Positions 1 through 9,329 are shown, counted from the first letter of the stretch. The stretch is DNA of 64,000 bases from Syntrophobacterales bacterium (GCA_031274925.1 JAISPL010000057.1:1-64000); one strand, 5' to 3'. Numbers and translations are program-made. The notes: generated from the sequence alone by a model not told the origin.

Positions 1-2
1 CA

Positions 3-665
3 TATGGGTTTGCACAGGAGAGGCCGAGGATCGGCGTTCTGAGATTTACGAATCATACCCGTGCAGGTTGGTGGACCGGGAGCGTGGGTCAGGAACTTCA
101 GGACATGCTCGCGGCGGAACTTGCGGCCACAAAGTCCTTTCAGGTTCTTGAGAGGCGGGAGATTGATGCGGTGCTCGGGGAACAGGATCTCGGAGCCTCT
201 GGCAGGATAGACACACGGACGAGGGCGAAAATAGGGGCAATCAAGGGGGCGAAGTATCTCGTGGCTGCCACAGTGACCTCCTATGAGGAAGATGTGAGCG
301 GAACAGGCGGCGGTTTCGGAGCTTTCGGGGTTCGCATCGGCGGAGAGACGAGAAAGGCTTACATCGCCATAGATTTGAAGGTAATCAATACCACCACTTC
401 AGAGATCGTGGATGCGCGGTCCGTGGAGGCGTCTTCATCGTCAAGCGCCGTGGGGCTTAGCGGGTACCACCATGGTTTTTCCGGAAGTCTGAGTAGCCAG
501 AACAAGACTCCCACGGGAAAAGCCATCAGAGGATGTATTATTGAGGCGGCCGAATATCTCCAATGCTCATTGACAATGCCGAGAGATGATTCTTGCTGGC
601 AGGAGTATGCCGCAAAAGATTCGAGGAGAAAGGAACGGACCAAGGGGTCCATTGACCTGGAGTAG
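3..665 (+). CDS. CsgG-like protein, 3' part (5' end outside window)
   Basis: The reading frame is open from the first bases of the window, so the gene starts upstream. A GTG at 84 is only an internal codon, because the residues before it (RIGVLRFTN..., WWTGSVGQELQDML) already match the CsgG/curli-assembly fold: a strand giving IAVLxF followed by a helix with GxxLxDML. Next come VLERREIDAVLGEQ and a KYLVAATVTSY strand, also typical of this family of envelope lipoproteins. The tail after about residue 160 (Ser/Gly-rich, then charged) is not conserved. It probably acts in the periplasm or outer membrane; secretion of curli itself cannot be claimed because no csgA/B/E/F is in view. Confidence 0.72.
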   Translation, partial: YGFAQERPRIGVLRFTNHTRAGWWTGSVGQELQDMLAAELAATKSFQVLERREIDAVLGEQDLGASGRIDTRTRAKIGAIKGAKYLVAATVTSYEEDVSGTGGGFGAFGVRIGGETRKAYIAIDLKVINTTTSEIVDARSVEASSSSSAVGLSGYHHGFSGSLSSQNKTPTGKAIRGCIIEAAEYLQCSLTMPRDDSCWQEYAAKDSRRKERTKGSIDLE

Positions 666-690
666 AAGGGCCATTGTAGGGACGGACAAA

Positions 691-735
691 TAAAAATGCC
701 CGGCCACCGTTCATGGTTGAGCCGGGCATTTTTAT
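691..735 (+). terminator. Rho-independent terminator after the CsgG-like gene
   Basis: A 13-bp stem (AAAAATGCCCGGC / GCCGGGCATTTTT) with a 16-nt loop ends in a T run. The symmetric A/T tails mean it can stop transcription from both sides; the minus-strand gene at 794 does not read into it from its start but ends towards it, so it is shared by the convergent pair. Confidence 0.85.
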
Positions 736-793
736 TTGATATGGACTATTTCGCGCACTCCTCGTTTAAGGAGTCCCTGCATCAATTACCATA

Positions 794-1192
794 TCACCTT
801 ATAATATTTCCCTCTTTGTCCTTGCTGAAGGTGCCGACTAAGATCAGTACCCCTTCTATGAATCCCCACAGGGCTCCAAACCCTAATGTGCAGATGGTGA
901 CGATGATCTGCACAATTCCAATCACTGTGTAGCCGAGATAGAACCGATGGATGCCTAAACCCCCGACCAATACCCCCAGCAATCCGGCTACAATCTTAGT
1001 CCTCTCTCCCGGCGCTCCGAGGCTTGAGGCGCTGGCAAGCCTTGCCCCGCATTTTATGCAGATCTCCTGCTTCGCGTCCGTTGCGACCCCGCAGTTATGA
1101 CAGAACTCGTTTCCGTTTTTAGGCCTTACTCCGCAAGACATACAAAATTCCGCACCGACAGGCACTTCCTTTCCGCAATTTCTACAATGCAT
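794..1192 (-). CDS. Double zinc-ribbon TM2 domain membrane protein
   Basis: 132 aa. The N-terminal 55 residues hold two CxxC...CxxC zinc ribbons (CRNCGKE, CMSCGVRP, CHNCGVA, CIKCGAR). The C-terminal half is a TM2 domain: two membrane helices with the GGxGxHRFYLG motif (here LVGGLGIHRFYLGY) and a short acidic turn. TM2 proteins sit in the inner membrane; their biochemical role is not established. The ATG at 1192 is preceded by GAGG. It lies just downstream of a second protein with nearly the same zinc-ribbon head but a different membrane part, so the two are head paralogues. Confidence 0.85.
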   Translation of the reverse strand: MHCRNCGKEVPVGAEFCMSCGVRPKNGNEFCHNCGVATDAKQEICIKCGARLASASSLGAPGERTKIVAGLLGVLVGGLGIHRFYLGYTVIGIVQIIVTICTLGFGALWGFIEGVLILVGTFSKDKEGNIIR

Positions 1193-1223
1193 TAGTAAGC
1201 CTCATGTTCTTATCAAAGGTTGG

Positions 1224-1718
1224 CTAAAAATTGAGCTTCTCGGCAAAGTCGCCCAGGATAGGAATCTTCCACTCTTTCCCCTGAATGGCCTGAACAATGC
1301 CGATAATTCCGATCACAAAACAGCCTAAGACTACCAAGCTCAGGACTACACTCATAATCGGTCCTATATAAGGGATAAACGAGACAAAGATCTTTAAAAT
1401 CCACGCAATCATCCACGTAATAAAGAGCACCAGCCCCTGTTTGGCATGAAATATTATAAAACGGTTCTGTTTCTGGGTCAGGAGAGGAATAAAACAGAGT
1501 ATCCCCAGGTACGCAAGGATGCACCAGAGTTTTCCTTCGTCCACCGAGGTCCCGCTGTGTGCAAGGCGGACGCCGCATCTTATGCATACCTCCTGGTTGG
1601 GATTTGTCTCTACCCCGCAATTGTTGCAGAACTTGTTGCCGTTTGATGGCCTGAACCCACATGAAAGACATACGTCTGCATTTTGTGCCATTTCCTTTCC
1701 ACAGTTCCTGCAAAACAT
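1224..1718 (-). CDS. Double zinc-ribbon DUF4870-type membrane protein
   Basis: 164 aa. The head is a pair of zinc ribbons (CRNCGKE, CLSCGFRP, CNNCGVE, CIRCGVR) closely resembling that of the next gene downstream. The rest is a DUF4870/Tic20-like membrane domain: about three helices, with the family pattern of a LAYLGILCFIPLL helix, FIIFHAKQGLVLF and a last helix ending in IQGKEWKIPILGDF. The start ATG at 1718 has GAGGTG eight bases upstream. The pair (1224-1718 and 794-1192) is probably co-transcribed, with a 31-bp gap. Function is unknown; the ribbon may bind metal or a protein partner at the cytoplasmic face. Confidence 0.82.
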   Translation of the reverse strand: MFCRNCGKEMAQNADVCLSCGFRPSNGNKFCNNCGVETNPNQEVCIRCGVRLAHSGTSVDEGKLWCILAYLGILCFIPLLTQKQNRFIIFHAKQGLVLFITWMIAWILKIFVSFIPYIGPIMSVVLSLVVLGCFVIGIIGIVQAIQGKEWKIPILGDFAEKLNF

Positions 1719-1805
1719 GCTTTCACCTCTTTAAAATTGGAATTTACAAATTTACCCTATCACTGACCAGAAATTGAAGTCAACATAAAATGTGAAGTGT
1801 TTTTG

Positions 1806-2828
1806 CTAACTACTCACGGCTGCTATACTTAGCGCGTCGAACACATCTCCCTCCACGGCCCGGCCTTCAAGCTCTATGACGAATGTGCCTTGTGTGATCT
1901 CCCTTGTCTCCCACTCGATGGAAAACCCCTCCTTCCCGTATTCGGCCATATTCTTCCGCTTGTAGCCCAGAAGGTGAGGGATATCGCGATGATTGAGGAG
2001 GATTTTTGTCGGGCCGCCACTAACTGATAAGCTTCGCAGTTTCGCCACCAGGGCGAGGCGGAAGGCCCACGATTTGACTATGTATCCGAAAGATGGGTGA
2101 AAATGACCGGCGATTATCCTGTCACTTATCACTTCGTTATCCGTAAGACCCATCTTTACCACTTTTATGCCTTTTTTCAAAAGATGGAGATAGATATAAA
2201 GCGTCCTTTCGACCGCTTTCTCAAAAGGAATCGGGACAAATGTACCCTCCCGGTACATGGTCTCCAAGGGAGTCCCCTTGAGGACTGCCAGGGGATAAAT
2301 TCTCACGTAATCCGGTGCAAGGGTAGCCAAATGCTCGGTCGTCTCCGCGATGTCCGTCATAGTCTCGCCGGGAAGGCCGACCATGGTCTGAAGCGCCATG
2401 GTGAAACCTTCTTCCCTGAGCCTCAGGAAGCTTCTCCTTAAGTCTTCCGCCGTATGCCGCCGGTTGATCACGCGGAGAATCCCATCGTTAAAGGACGGTA
2501 TACCGAGCTCTATAACTCTCACTCCATTTTCTTTCAAGATACGGATGATTTCATTGCCGAGAGGAACGGGTTTTGTCGAGATCCTAAAACCGACGATCCT
2601 GTCTCTATGAGGCTCAAAAAAAGCGAAAAGCCGCCTCAGATTGTCCGCCTTAAGCCCAAATATGTTTCCGCCGAAAAGACCGACCTCAATAGGTTGCCGG
2701 ACGGACCCGAGATGGGCCGCAACTGTGGCCTCCATATTGTTGGTCCGTAAATCAGTAATGCTCATTTGATCACAGTAGATGCACCTGTCTCCGCATCCGA
2801 GGTGGGGCAGGAATACAGGAACGATCAT
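1806..2828 (-). CDS. Elp3-like radical SAM protein
   Basis: 340 aa from the ATG at 2828, which overlaps the rnc stop as ATGA; the longer open frame upstream lies inside rnc and is not coding. The iron-sulfur motif CGDRCIYC (CxxxCxxC) stands near residue 14, followed by Elp3/MiaB-like signatures: GLFGGNIFGL, STKPVP, RVIELGIPSFND and ALQTMVGLPGET. It lacks the acetyltransferase domain of true Elp3. Families of this size sit beside rnc in many Deltaproteobacteria; the substrate is not known, though an RNA-modification role would fit the rnc coupling (inference). Confidence 0.85.
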   Translation of the reverse strand: MIVPVFLPHLGCGDRCIYCDQMSITDLRTNNMEATVAAHLGSVRQPIEVGLFGGNIFGLKADNLRRLFAFFEPHRDRIVGFRISTKPVPLGNEIIRILKENGVRVIELGIPSFNDGILRVINRRHTAEDLRRSFLRLREEGFTMALQTMVGLPGETMTDIAETTEHLATLAPDYVRIYPLAVLKGTPLETMYREGTFVPIPFEKAVERTLYIYLHLLKKGIKVVKMGLTDNEVISDRIIAGHFHPSFGYIVKSWAFRLALVAKLRSLSVSGGPTKILLNHRDIPHLLGYKRKNMAEYGKEGFSIEWETREITQGTFVIELEGRAVEGDVFDALSIAAVSS

Positions 2829-3496
2829 TCGCCTTGCCTGATCTCGTTCAAGAGCAGCCTCGCCGCCTGCCGTTCCGCTTCCTTCTTGCTCTTGCCCGTA
2901 CCCTTTGCCTTTAAGGCGTCGCCGACACAGACGATGACGGTGAAGCCTTCTTTCGTTTTTCGTGCCAATTTGTACTGGGGTAGTATACCCCATCTCTTCT
3001 GGGAGTACTCCTGGAGTATGTTCTTAGGATTCTTCTCGTTCAGTTTTTGTTCGTCGAAATAAGGAGAAAAGAGCGCCTTGATCATCTTGGTTAATTTTCT
3101 GATGCCCCCGTCAAGGTAGACCGCGCCGATAAGCGCTTCAAGCGTGTTGGAAAGCACCTTCGATTCTTCGGGAACATCCCTGTCTCCGCTGCCGTAACGC
3201 ATGTGAGTATTGAGCGATATGCTTTTTGCCACTTCCGTGAGAGTCCCTTTCTTGACCAGGTATGACCTGGCGTTGCTCAGAAACCCTTCATGCCTGTCTT
3301 TGTATTTTTTGTAAAGGAGTATGCTGATGACTGTATTCAGAAGCGCATCGCCAAGATACTCAAGCTTCTCGTTTTTCGATCGCCGTGACGCCTTTTTTTC
3401 GTTGAAGCATGAGGTGTGCGTGATGGCCTGGTCGAAAAGTTCCCTATCCTTGAACGTGTACTTTATGATCTCTTCTAAAGGAGTAGGATAATCCAC
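2825..3496 (-). CDS. rnc: Ribonuclease III
   Basis: 223 aa. The catalytic domain (about 1-150) carries the signature NEKLEYLGDALLN and the second acidic patch EALIGAVYLDGG. A double-stranded RNA-binding domain follows (about 155-222: NPKNILQEYSQKRWG... KSKKEAERQAARLLL). It cleaves double-stranded RNA such as rRNA precursors. Start is GTG at 3496; no strong ribosome site is visible because a hairpin lies directly upstream. Its stop overlaps the start of the radical SAM gene (ATGA), so the two are translationally coupled. Confidence 0.95.
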   Translation of the reverse strand: MDYPTPLEEIIKYTFKDRELFDQAITHTSCFNEKKASRRSKNEKLEYLGDALLNTVISILLYKKYKDRHEGFLSNARSYLVKKGTLTEVAKSISLNTHMRYGSGDRDVPEESKVLSNTLEALIGAVYLDGGIRKLTKMIKALFSPYFDEQKLNEKNPKNILQEYSQKRWGILPQYKLARKTKEGFTVIVCVGDALKAKGTGKSKKEAERQAARLLLNEIRQGE

Positions 3497-3512
3497 TATA
3501 TGCTGCGCCTAA

Positions 3513-3542
3513 AATGGGGCAGGGGGGGAACCCTGCCCCATT
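3513..3542 (-). terminator. Hairpin terminator between the ligase and rnc
   Basis: A perfect 12-bp stem (AATGGGGCAGGG / CCCTGCCCCATT) with a 6-nt loop. On the minus strand it is followed by TTTT and lies just after the acyl-CoA ligase stop and only 17 bases before the rnc GTG, so it may also limit rnc expression. Confidence 0.75.
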
Positions 3543-3547
3543 GCGTT

Positions 3548-5128
3548 CTATATCTTGAATGCTTCTTCCATTCCCGAGTAGTGTTTTCTAAGTTTCGGCT
3601 TTTCAATTTTGCCGGTCGGATTTCTCGGGACTTCGCCGAAGAATACCTTGCGGGGTCTCTTGTACTTGGGAAGAGCCTCCGAGAACTTCATTACCTCTTC
3701 CGTGGTGAGTGTCTTGCCCGGCACCAGCTCAATGATCACTGCCACGATCTCGCCCAGGCGCTCATCTGGCAGGCCAATGGCCGCCGCATCTTTCACGTTC
3801 GGATTTGTATGGAAGAAATCTTCCACCTCCACCGGGAAGACGTTCTCGCCGCCCGTAATGATTATGTCTTTCTTGCGGTCCACGAGCCATATAAAACCGT
3901 CCTCGTCCATTCTCGCCATATCGCCCGTATATAGCCAGCCGTCCACGAGGGACTTCGCAGTTGCCTCGGGGTTATTGTAGTACTCTCTCATTACGCCGTT
4001 ACCTCGCACCAGAAGTTCTCCCGGCGTTCCTGCGGGCACTGTCTTTCCGTCTTCGTCAATGATCTTCACTTCCCAATTGAAGCCTGGGATACCGATCGCG
4101 CCTATCTTGTGCTCATTGCCCATGCCGAGGTGTACACAACCCGGCCCCGTGGATTCACTGAGACCGAAATTCGTGTCATAATCCATTTTCGGAAAATAAG
4201 TCTTCCAATGCTTGATGAGCGCCGGCGGAACAGGCTGGGCGCCTATATGCATGAGCCGCCACTGTCCGAGCTTGTAATTCGAAGATTTCAGCTCCCCGCT
4301 GTCGAGTTTTAAGAGGATATCCTGGGCCCATGGAACGAGGAGCCATACGATGGTTCCCCCTTCCTCGCTCACTGCCTCAAGAGTATATTCTGGAGAGACG
4401 CCTTTGAGGATTACGGCCTTCCCTCCCACAATAAAGCTGCCGAACCAGTGCATTTTCGCTCCGGTATGATAAAGGGGCGGAATAAGAATGAACACATCGT
4501 CTTTTGTCTGGCGATGGTGCACATTCTCCGTGATGCAGGCGCAGGCCATGTTGTTGTGAGTAAGGAGTATGGGTTTTGGTTGTCCTGTGGTGCCTGAGGT
4601 AAAGTACAATCCGCAAGGATCGTCGAAACGGATCTCCGTGTCGAGGGGTGACGCATCCGCCCCCGTCATGAGCGCATCGTATGATTCAGCAAAGGCCGGC
4701 GTGTTTTTGCCCACGCATATGTATCCCTTTACTGTGGGAAGTTTGTCTTTTATCGAGTCGATTCTGCCCGCGAACTCCTCGTCAAAAACCACGTAAACAG
4801 GCAGGGCTACATCGGCGCAGTACTTCACATCGTCTGCGGTAAAGCGGAAATTGAGCGGCACAACCCATGCTCCCGTCCTTACCACGCCGAAATAGGCGAC
4901 AAGCCAGTCTATCGAGTTCTGCATAAAATGGAGGACTTTATCACCTTTTTTGACGCCTTTCTTTTTTAGCAGATTGGCAAACTTGTTTGCTCTGTCGTCA
5001 AACTCCTTCCACGTGATTTCAACCCTTTTCTTTTCCGCCGGGATACGCTCCACAAGCGCCACGTCTTGTGGGTACATCCTGGCATTTCGCGCAAGAATTT
5101 CTCCAATGTGTACTTGCAAATCTTTCAT
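3548..5128 (-). CDS. AMP-dependent acyl-CoA synthetase (ligase), copy 1
   Basis: 526 aa from the ATG at 5128, which has GGGGTGG upstream and begins MKDLQVHIGEIL; longer starts (5185, 5275) lack a ribosome site and run into the divergent gene. Adenylate-forming enzyme motifs: phosphate loop YFTSGTTGQPKP, A5-type FGLSESTGPG, GWLYTGD, DRKKDIIITGGENVFP and the C-terminal catalytic lysine in NPTGKIEKPKL. It would activate a carboxylic acid to its CoA thioester in the cytoplasm with ATP. The acid is not readable from sequence; fatty or aromatic acids are both possible. A related ligase is divergently encoded. Confidence 0.88.
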   Translation of the reverse strand: MKDLQVHIGEILARNARMYPQDVALVERIPAEKKRVEITWKEFDDRANKFANLLKKKGVKKGDKVLHFMQNSIDWLVAYFGVVRTGAWVVPLNFRFTADDVKYCADVALPVYVVFDEEFAGRIDSIKDKLPTVKGYICVGKNTPAFAESYDALMTGADASPLDTEIRFDDPCGLYFTSGTTGQPKPILLTHNNMACACITENVHHRQTKDDVFILIPPLYHTGAKMHWFGSFIVGGKAVILKGVSPEYTLEAVSEEGGTIVWLLVPWAQDILLKLDSGELKSSNYKLGQWRLMHIGAQPVPPALIKHWKTYFPKMDYDTNFGLSESTGPGCVHLGMGNEHKIGAIGIPGFNWEVKIIDEDGKTVPAGTPGELLVRGNGVMREYYNNPEATAKSLVDGWLYTGDMARMDEDGFIWLVDRKKDIIITGGENVFPVEVEDFFHTNPNVKDAAAIGLPDERLGEIVAVIIELVPGKTLTTEEVMKFSEALPKYKRPRKVFFGEVPRNPTGKIEKPKLRKHYSGMEEAFKI

Positions 5129-5229
5129 CTCGGCCACCCCGAATCGTTTTTTGATATTGACAAAACCCTCAGCTAAATCTATCATGGGATATACACATGA
5201 AGCAACACAAAATAAAGAGGGAGGGTTAT

Positions 5230-6825
5230 ATGAATTTTGCGAGTTTTTCCGGGCTAAATGCATCGAAATTTCCAAAGAGGGAGTTTATCATTGAATCCTA
5301 CCCTTCGAAGGGCTTGAGGAGGAGCCTGACGTGGGAGCAGTTTGATGACCAGGCGAACAAGTTGGCGAACTACCTGACCAAAGAGTGCGGCGTAAAAAAG
5401 GGCGACATTGTACTCCATCTCATGATGAACTCCATGGAGTGGTACGCCAGCTACATTGCCGTGCTGAAGACGGGCGCCACAGTGACACCGCTCAATTTCC
5501 GGTTCGCGAGCGCCGACATCAAGTATGCGGCGGACGTGACGAAGTGTAAGGCCTTTCTTTTTGGCGAACAGTTCATCGGCAGGGTCGAGCCGATTATGAA
5601 GGAGATGGATTACTGCAAAAATTTCATCTGCTTAGGCGAGAATGTACCGTCTCAATTCAAGTCCTATAAAGAGATAATGGAAAAGGGCGATCCTGCCCCC
5701 GTTCTTGCGGACATGAAGGGCGATGACATGGCGGAACTTATGTTCACATCTGGCACCACGGGAGCGCCGAAACCGGTCTCCCATACCCACGAGACGCTCT
5801 TTTTCATCGGCATCGGAAACGCCCTCACGTATAACGAGGGCTATAGCAGCATCTATCTCTCACCCCACCCCTTCTATCACAGCGGCACCCTTTTCCTCTC
5901 TTTCCCCTGTTACATTGCCGCAGGCAAGATACTCATGCCCATGGAGACACAGCCCGAACTCTACCTGAAAGCGATAGCCGACGAGAAATGTACGGGCGGC
6001 TGGAACACGGTCCCCACATGGTCTGACGTAATAGATGCCATCAAAACGGGGAAGGTCGACCTTTCGAAGTATGATCTGACGGCGCTTCGTCACATCGAGA
6101 TCGGCGCCCAGCCGGTCCCTTACGTGCTGCTTGAGGACTCAAAGAAGATATTCCCCGATCTCCCCGTCTCCAACATCTATGGCATCACGGAGGGCGGCGG
6201 CGGCGGCACTCTTAACTGCTATGGCGAAGATATTATGAGAAAACCGGGTTCCATCGGCAAAGCCACTGCTTTTATGGAAGCAAAGGTTGTGGACAGCGCG
6301 GGCAACAAGCTGACAGGCGGCAAAGTGGGCGAGTTGCTACTTAAAGGACCGCGCCTCATGAAAGAATACGCCTTTAATCCCGAGATGACCGCCAAGACGA
6401 TAAAGGACGGCTGGCTCTATACCGGCGACCTCGCCTATGAGGATGAAGAAGGCTTCATCTTCTTCGCCGACAGGTCCAAAGATCTTATCATCAGGGGTGG
6501 CGAGAATATCTTCCCGGCTGAGATTGAGGACGCTCTAAGGAAACACCCCAAGATCGCCGACGTGGCCGTTTTCGGATATCCTCATCCGAGACTCGTCGAG
6601 ATCGTCATGGCTGTCATACAGCCGAAAGACAACCAGACCATTACCGATCAGGAAGTCTTGGACTTCGTGAAAGAAATAGGCTTCGCAAAATACAAATGGC
6701 CTGAGAAGATAGTATACACCACCATTCCTCGCAACCCTGCAGGCAAGATTGAAAAGCCGAAGCTCCGGGAAATTTACGTGAACCCTGCAAAAGAAGCGAT
6801 GGAAAAAGAGTTCAAGAAACAGTAA
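5230..6825 (+). CDS. AMP-dependent acyl-CoA synthetase (ligase), copy 2
   Basis: 531 aa from the ATG at 5230, which follows a clear GAGGGAGGG; the upstream in-frame ATG at 5197 has none. Motifs: LMFTSGTTGAPKP, NIYGITEGGGGG, GWLYTGDLAYEDEEG, DRSKDLIIRGGENIFP, and catalytic lysine in NPAGKIEKPKL. It is plainly homologous to the ligase on the opposite strand (same length, same spacing of motifs) but diverges around the acyl pocket, suggesting different acids. Only 101 bp separate the two start codons, so they may share a control region. Confidence 0.88.
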   Translation: MNFASFSGLNASKFPKREFIIESYPSKGLRRSLTWEQFDDQANKLANYLTKECGVKKGDIVLHLMMNSMEWYASYIAVLKTGATVTPLNFRFASADIKYAADVTKCKAFLFGEQFIGRVEPIMKEMDYCKNFICLGENVPSQFKSYKEIMEKGDPAPVLADMKGDDMAELMFTSGTTGAPKPVSHTHETLFFIGIGNALTYNEGYSSIYLSPHPFYHSGTLFLSFPCYIAAGKILMPMETQPELYLKAIADEKCTGGWNTVPTWSDVIDAIKTGKVDLSKYDLTALRHIEIGAQPVPYVLLEDSKKIFPDLPVSNIYGITEGGGGGTLNCYGEDIMRKPGSIGKATAFMEAKVVDSAGNKLTGGKVGELLLKGPRLMKEYAFNPEMTAKTIKDGWLYTGDLAYEDEEGFIFFADRSKDLIIRGGENIFPAEIEDALRKHPKIADVAVFGYPHPRLVEIVMAVIQPKDNQTITDQEVLDFVKEIGFAKYKWPEKIVYTTIPRNPAGKIEKPKLREIYVNPAKEAMEKEFKKQ

Positions 6826-6847
6826 GGACAAACGGAGAAGAATAGAC

Positions 6848-6883
6848 AAAATCCCCGCCCCCTCTTGGGGGCCGGGGATTTCT
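6848..6883 (+). terminator. Rho-independent terminator after ligase copy 2
   Basis: AAATCCCCGCCCCC, loop, GGGGGCCGGGGATTT: a strong GC stem ending in a short T tract, 20 bases after the stop codon. Confidence 0.85.
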
Positions 6884-7117
6884 ATTGATCATTGACGTTG
6901 CCCGCAATACTCCTCACCTTCCTCGTGAATATCAATGGCCGTATCGAAAAAGATGGCCCTCTGGAAAAAATTTCCTTCCAAAGAGATTGAGGTAATCCGT
7001 GGTGATGGGTATCGGACAGGGAAATAAGTTTTTTGACTTGACTCCTCATGCGGAACGTAATATCTTGACTCTGACACGGCTTGAGCGCCGACAAATAGAT
7101 ATAAAGAGTTATAAAAG

Positions 7118-7903
7118 ATGGAAGACAAGATCCGTCAGATAGCGGAATTGATTGTGAATTCCAAGACTGTAGTCGTCTTCGTGGGAGCGGGCCTCAGCAC
7201 GGAATCGGGAATCCCCGACTTCAGGAGTCCGGGAGGCGTCTGGGATAAGTACGACCCTGAAGATTTCGATTTCCAGAACTTTATCTCAAAGCAGACATCA
7301 AGGGAAAAATACTGGCAGATGGCTACCGAGATGTACGAGGCCATGAAGGACGCCAAACCAAACACAGGCCACCTTGCCATCGCCGAGATGGAACGGCTCG
7401 GTAAACTCGACTGCCTCATTACCCAAAACATAGACGGCCTTCACTGCAAGGCGGGCAATTCCAGCGAAAAAGTGCTGGAGCTCCACGGCACTGCCATGCA
7501 CGTCTCTTGCCTGAAGTGTTATAAGAGATACAAAAGGGATGAGGTTCAGACCCGGATTGAGAAAGGTGACAAAGCCCCCTGCTGTGATTCCTGCGGAGGA
7601 TTTTTGAAACCTGCAACCATCTCCTTCGGCCAATCCATGCCCGAGTGGGAGACAGCGGAAGCGTCCAGACGCTCCGAGAATTGTGACCTCTTTATCGTAA
7701 TCGGATCCTCTCTTTTGGTGCATCCCGCAGCGTACATGCCGGTCATTGCAAAGCGTGGAGGAGCCAGACTTGTGATCATAAACCGCGACGGAACGCCGCA
7801 CGACGCCATGGCCGACATCGTGGTGAACGGACCGGCAGGCGCCACCATGGCCGGTATTCTGGAACATGTAAAAAGGATCATGGGGCAAAGCAAGCTCTCA
7901 TAG
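7118..7903 (+). CDS. Sir2-family NAD-dependent protein deacetylase/deacylase
   Basis: 261 aa. The sirtuin landmarks are all present: GAGLSTESGIPDFRS (NAD loop, about 24-38), TQNIDGLH, catalytic His in LELHGTAMH, four zinc cysteines (SCLKC and CDSCGG), FGQSMP, GSSLLVHPA and IINRDGT. It would remove acyl groups from protein lysines using NAD. In an organism rich in acyl-CoA ligases this may reverse acylation of those enzymes, as known for acetyl-CoA synthetase control; that role here is inference. The gene is 37 bp before dinB on the same strand. Confidence 0.93.
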   Translation: MEDKIRQIAELIVNSKTVVVFVGAGLSTESGIPDFRSPGGVWDKYDPEDFDFQNFISKQTSREKYWQMATEMYEAMKDAKPNTGHLAIAEMERLGKLDCLITQNIDGLHCKAGNSSEKVLELHGTAMHVSCLKCYKRYKRDEVQTRIEKGDKAPCCDSCGGFLKPATISFGQSMPEWETAEASRRSENCDLFIVIGSSLLVHPAAYMPVIAKRGGARLVIINRDGTPHDAMADIVVNGPAGATMAGILEHVKRIMGQSKLS

Positions 7904-7940
7904 AGATCGAATAATCACCGTTGCATCGTTTAATCCTGAT

Positions 7941-9023
7941 ATGAGAATCATTGGACATATTGATATGGACGCATTTTTTGCCGCCGTTGAAGAACGGGGC
8001 AATCCGCAGTGGGCGGACAAACCTATTGTGGTGGGCGCCGACCCCATGAGAGGGAAGGGCAGGGGGGTTGTTTCCACAGCCAATTACAAAGCCCGCAGAT
8101 ATGGGATTCATTCCGCCTTGCCCATCGCACAGGCTTGGCGGTTTTCCGAGGAAGCCAATATAAAAGGTCTTCCGCCTGTCATTTTCCTGCCCCCTGATTT
8201 TAAGCATTACAATGCAGCGTCCCAAAAAATCATGACTGTTCTTAGAGATCATGCCGGCTTGATCGAACAGGCAAGCATTGATGAGGCATATTTCGACCTG
8301 TCCTTTGCCGGATCATATGACAAGGCAGTGGAAATCTGTCGCCTCATAAAGAAGGATATCAGGGATAAGGAGCGTCTGACCGCTTCCGTCGGCATTGGCC
8401 CCAATAGACTGATTGCTAAAATTGCATCGGACCGGCAAAAACCGGACGGCCTGACCGTGGTGACTGCGGAAGAAGCAGAACAATTCCTTGAGCCGTTGCC
8501 CATCAGGAAGATACCGGGAATCGGCCCTAAAAGCGAGCGGAAGTTTGCCGGCCTTGGAGTGAAGACCGTGCGCGACCTGAAAAACCTTACCGCTCGGCAA
8601 CTGGAAGACCTGTTTGGCAAGTGGGGCGCGGATATTTACCGGCGGGTAAGAGCTCTCGACGATACGCCCGTTCAAGAATACTATGAAACGAAATCGATAG
8701 GGGTACAGGATACCTTCCTCCACGATACCCTGGATGTGACCTTCATTTTTGACCGGCTGAAATCCTTGTGCGACAAGGTACTCTCAAATCACGACAAAAG
8801 TGGTTTTCATGGGTTCCGTACCGTGGTCGCCACCGTTCGTTTTTCGGACTTTGAAACAAAGACTAGGTCCCGCACCCTTCATAGGCGCCTAAGCCGACTT
8901 AACCAACTCGAATTTGAAGCCATGAAGCTTCTCATGCCATTCGTGGACGGAAGGCTCAACCCCAAACGCAAACTCATCCGGCTTATCGGCGTGAGGGTAG
9001 AAAAACTCGTTGAAGAGCAGTGA
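7941..9023 (+). CDS. dinB: DNA polymerase IV (Y-family)
   Basis: 360 aa, the usual length. Palm motif IGHIDMDAFFAAVE (first catalytic Asp), the YxAR patch in VSTANYKARRYGI, and the second acidic pair in ASIDEAYFDLS. A helix-hairpin-helix (LPIRKIPGIGPKSERKF) and the little-finger domain follow. It performs error-prone bypass synthesis. No clear LexA box is visible before it; the 37-bp gap to the sirtuin suggests a shared transcript. Confidence 0.94.
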   Translation: MRIIGHIDMDAFFAAVEERGNPQWADKPIVVGADPMRGKGRGVVSTANYKARRYGIHSALPIAQAWRFSEEANIKGLPPVIFLPPDFKHYNAASQKIMTVLRDHAGLIEQASIDEAYFDLSFAGSYDKAVEICRLIKKDIRDKERLTASVGIGPNRLIAKIASDRQKPDGLTVVTAEEAEQFLEPLPIRKIPGIGPKSERKFAGLGVKTVRDLKNLTARQLEDLFGKWGADIYRRVRALDDTPVQEYYETKSIGVQDTFLHDTLDVTFIFDRLKSLCDKVLSNHDKSGFHGFRTVVATVRFSDFETKTRSRTLHRRLSRLNQLEFEAMKLLMPFVDGRLNPKRKLIRLIGVRVEKLVEEQ

Positions 9024-9329
9024 AAGGCCGTGAGTTAATAGTCCAAAAGTCCAATTATTAAGCCGCTTGCCTCATTCCCTAATACGCGCTGTCCCGTCTG
9101 CCTTGCGCGGGTAAAACCCAATCGTCATCCCTTGGCCGACTCACATAACGCCATTATCGGCCAAAGGCATGTCCCATTCTGGCCGGATCAGAGCCGCCCC
9201 TTTACCTCACTTTTCATGGCTAACCTGTCGTCAATGTCAACTTTGTAATATACCGCATCACCGCAGAACCAAAAACCCTCTTCGCCCAGCACATGTATGG
9301 GGATAAGACTTCTTTATTGGTCCCGTCGT
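9024..9329. other. Intergenic region without supported gene
   Basis: About 300 bp between dinB and the end of the DUF4013 gene on the other strand. No conserved coding frame, RNA gene or clear terminator was recognised. Confidence 0.5.
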
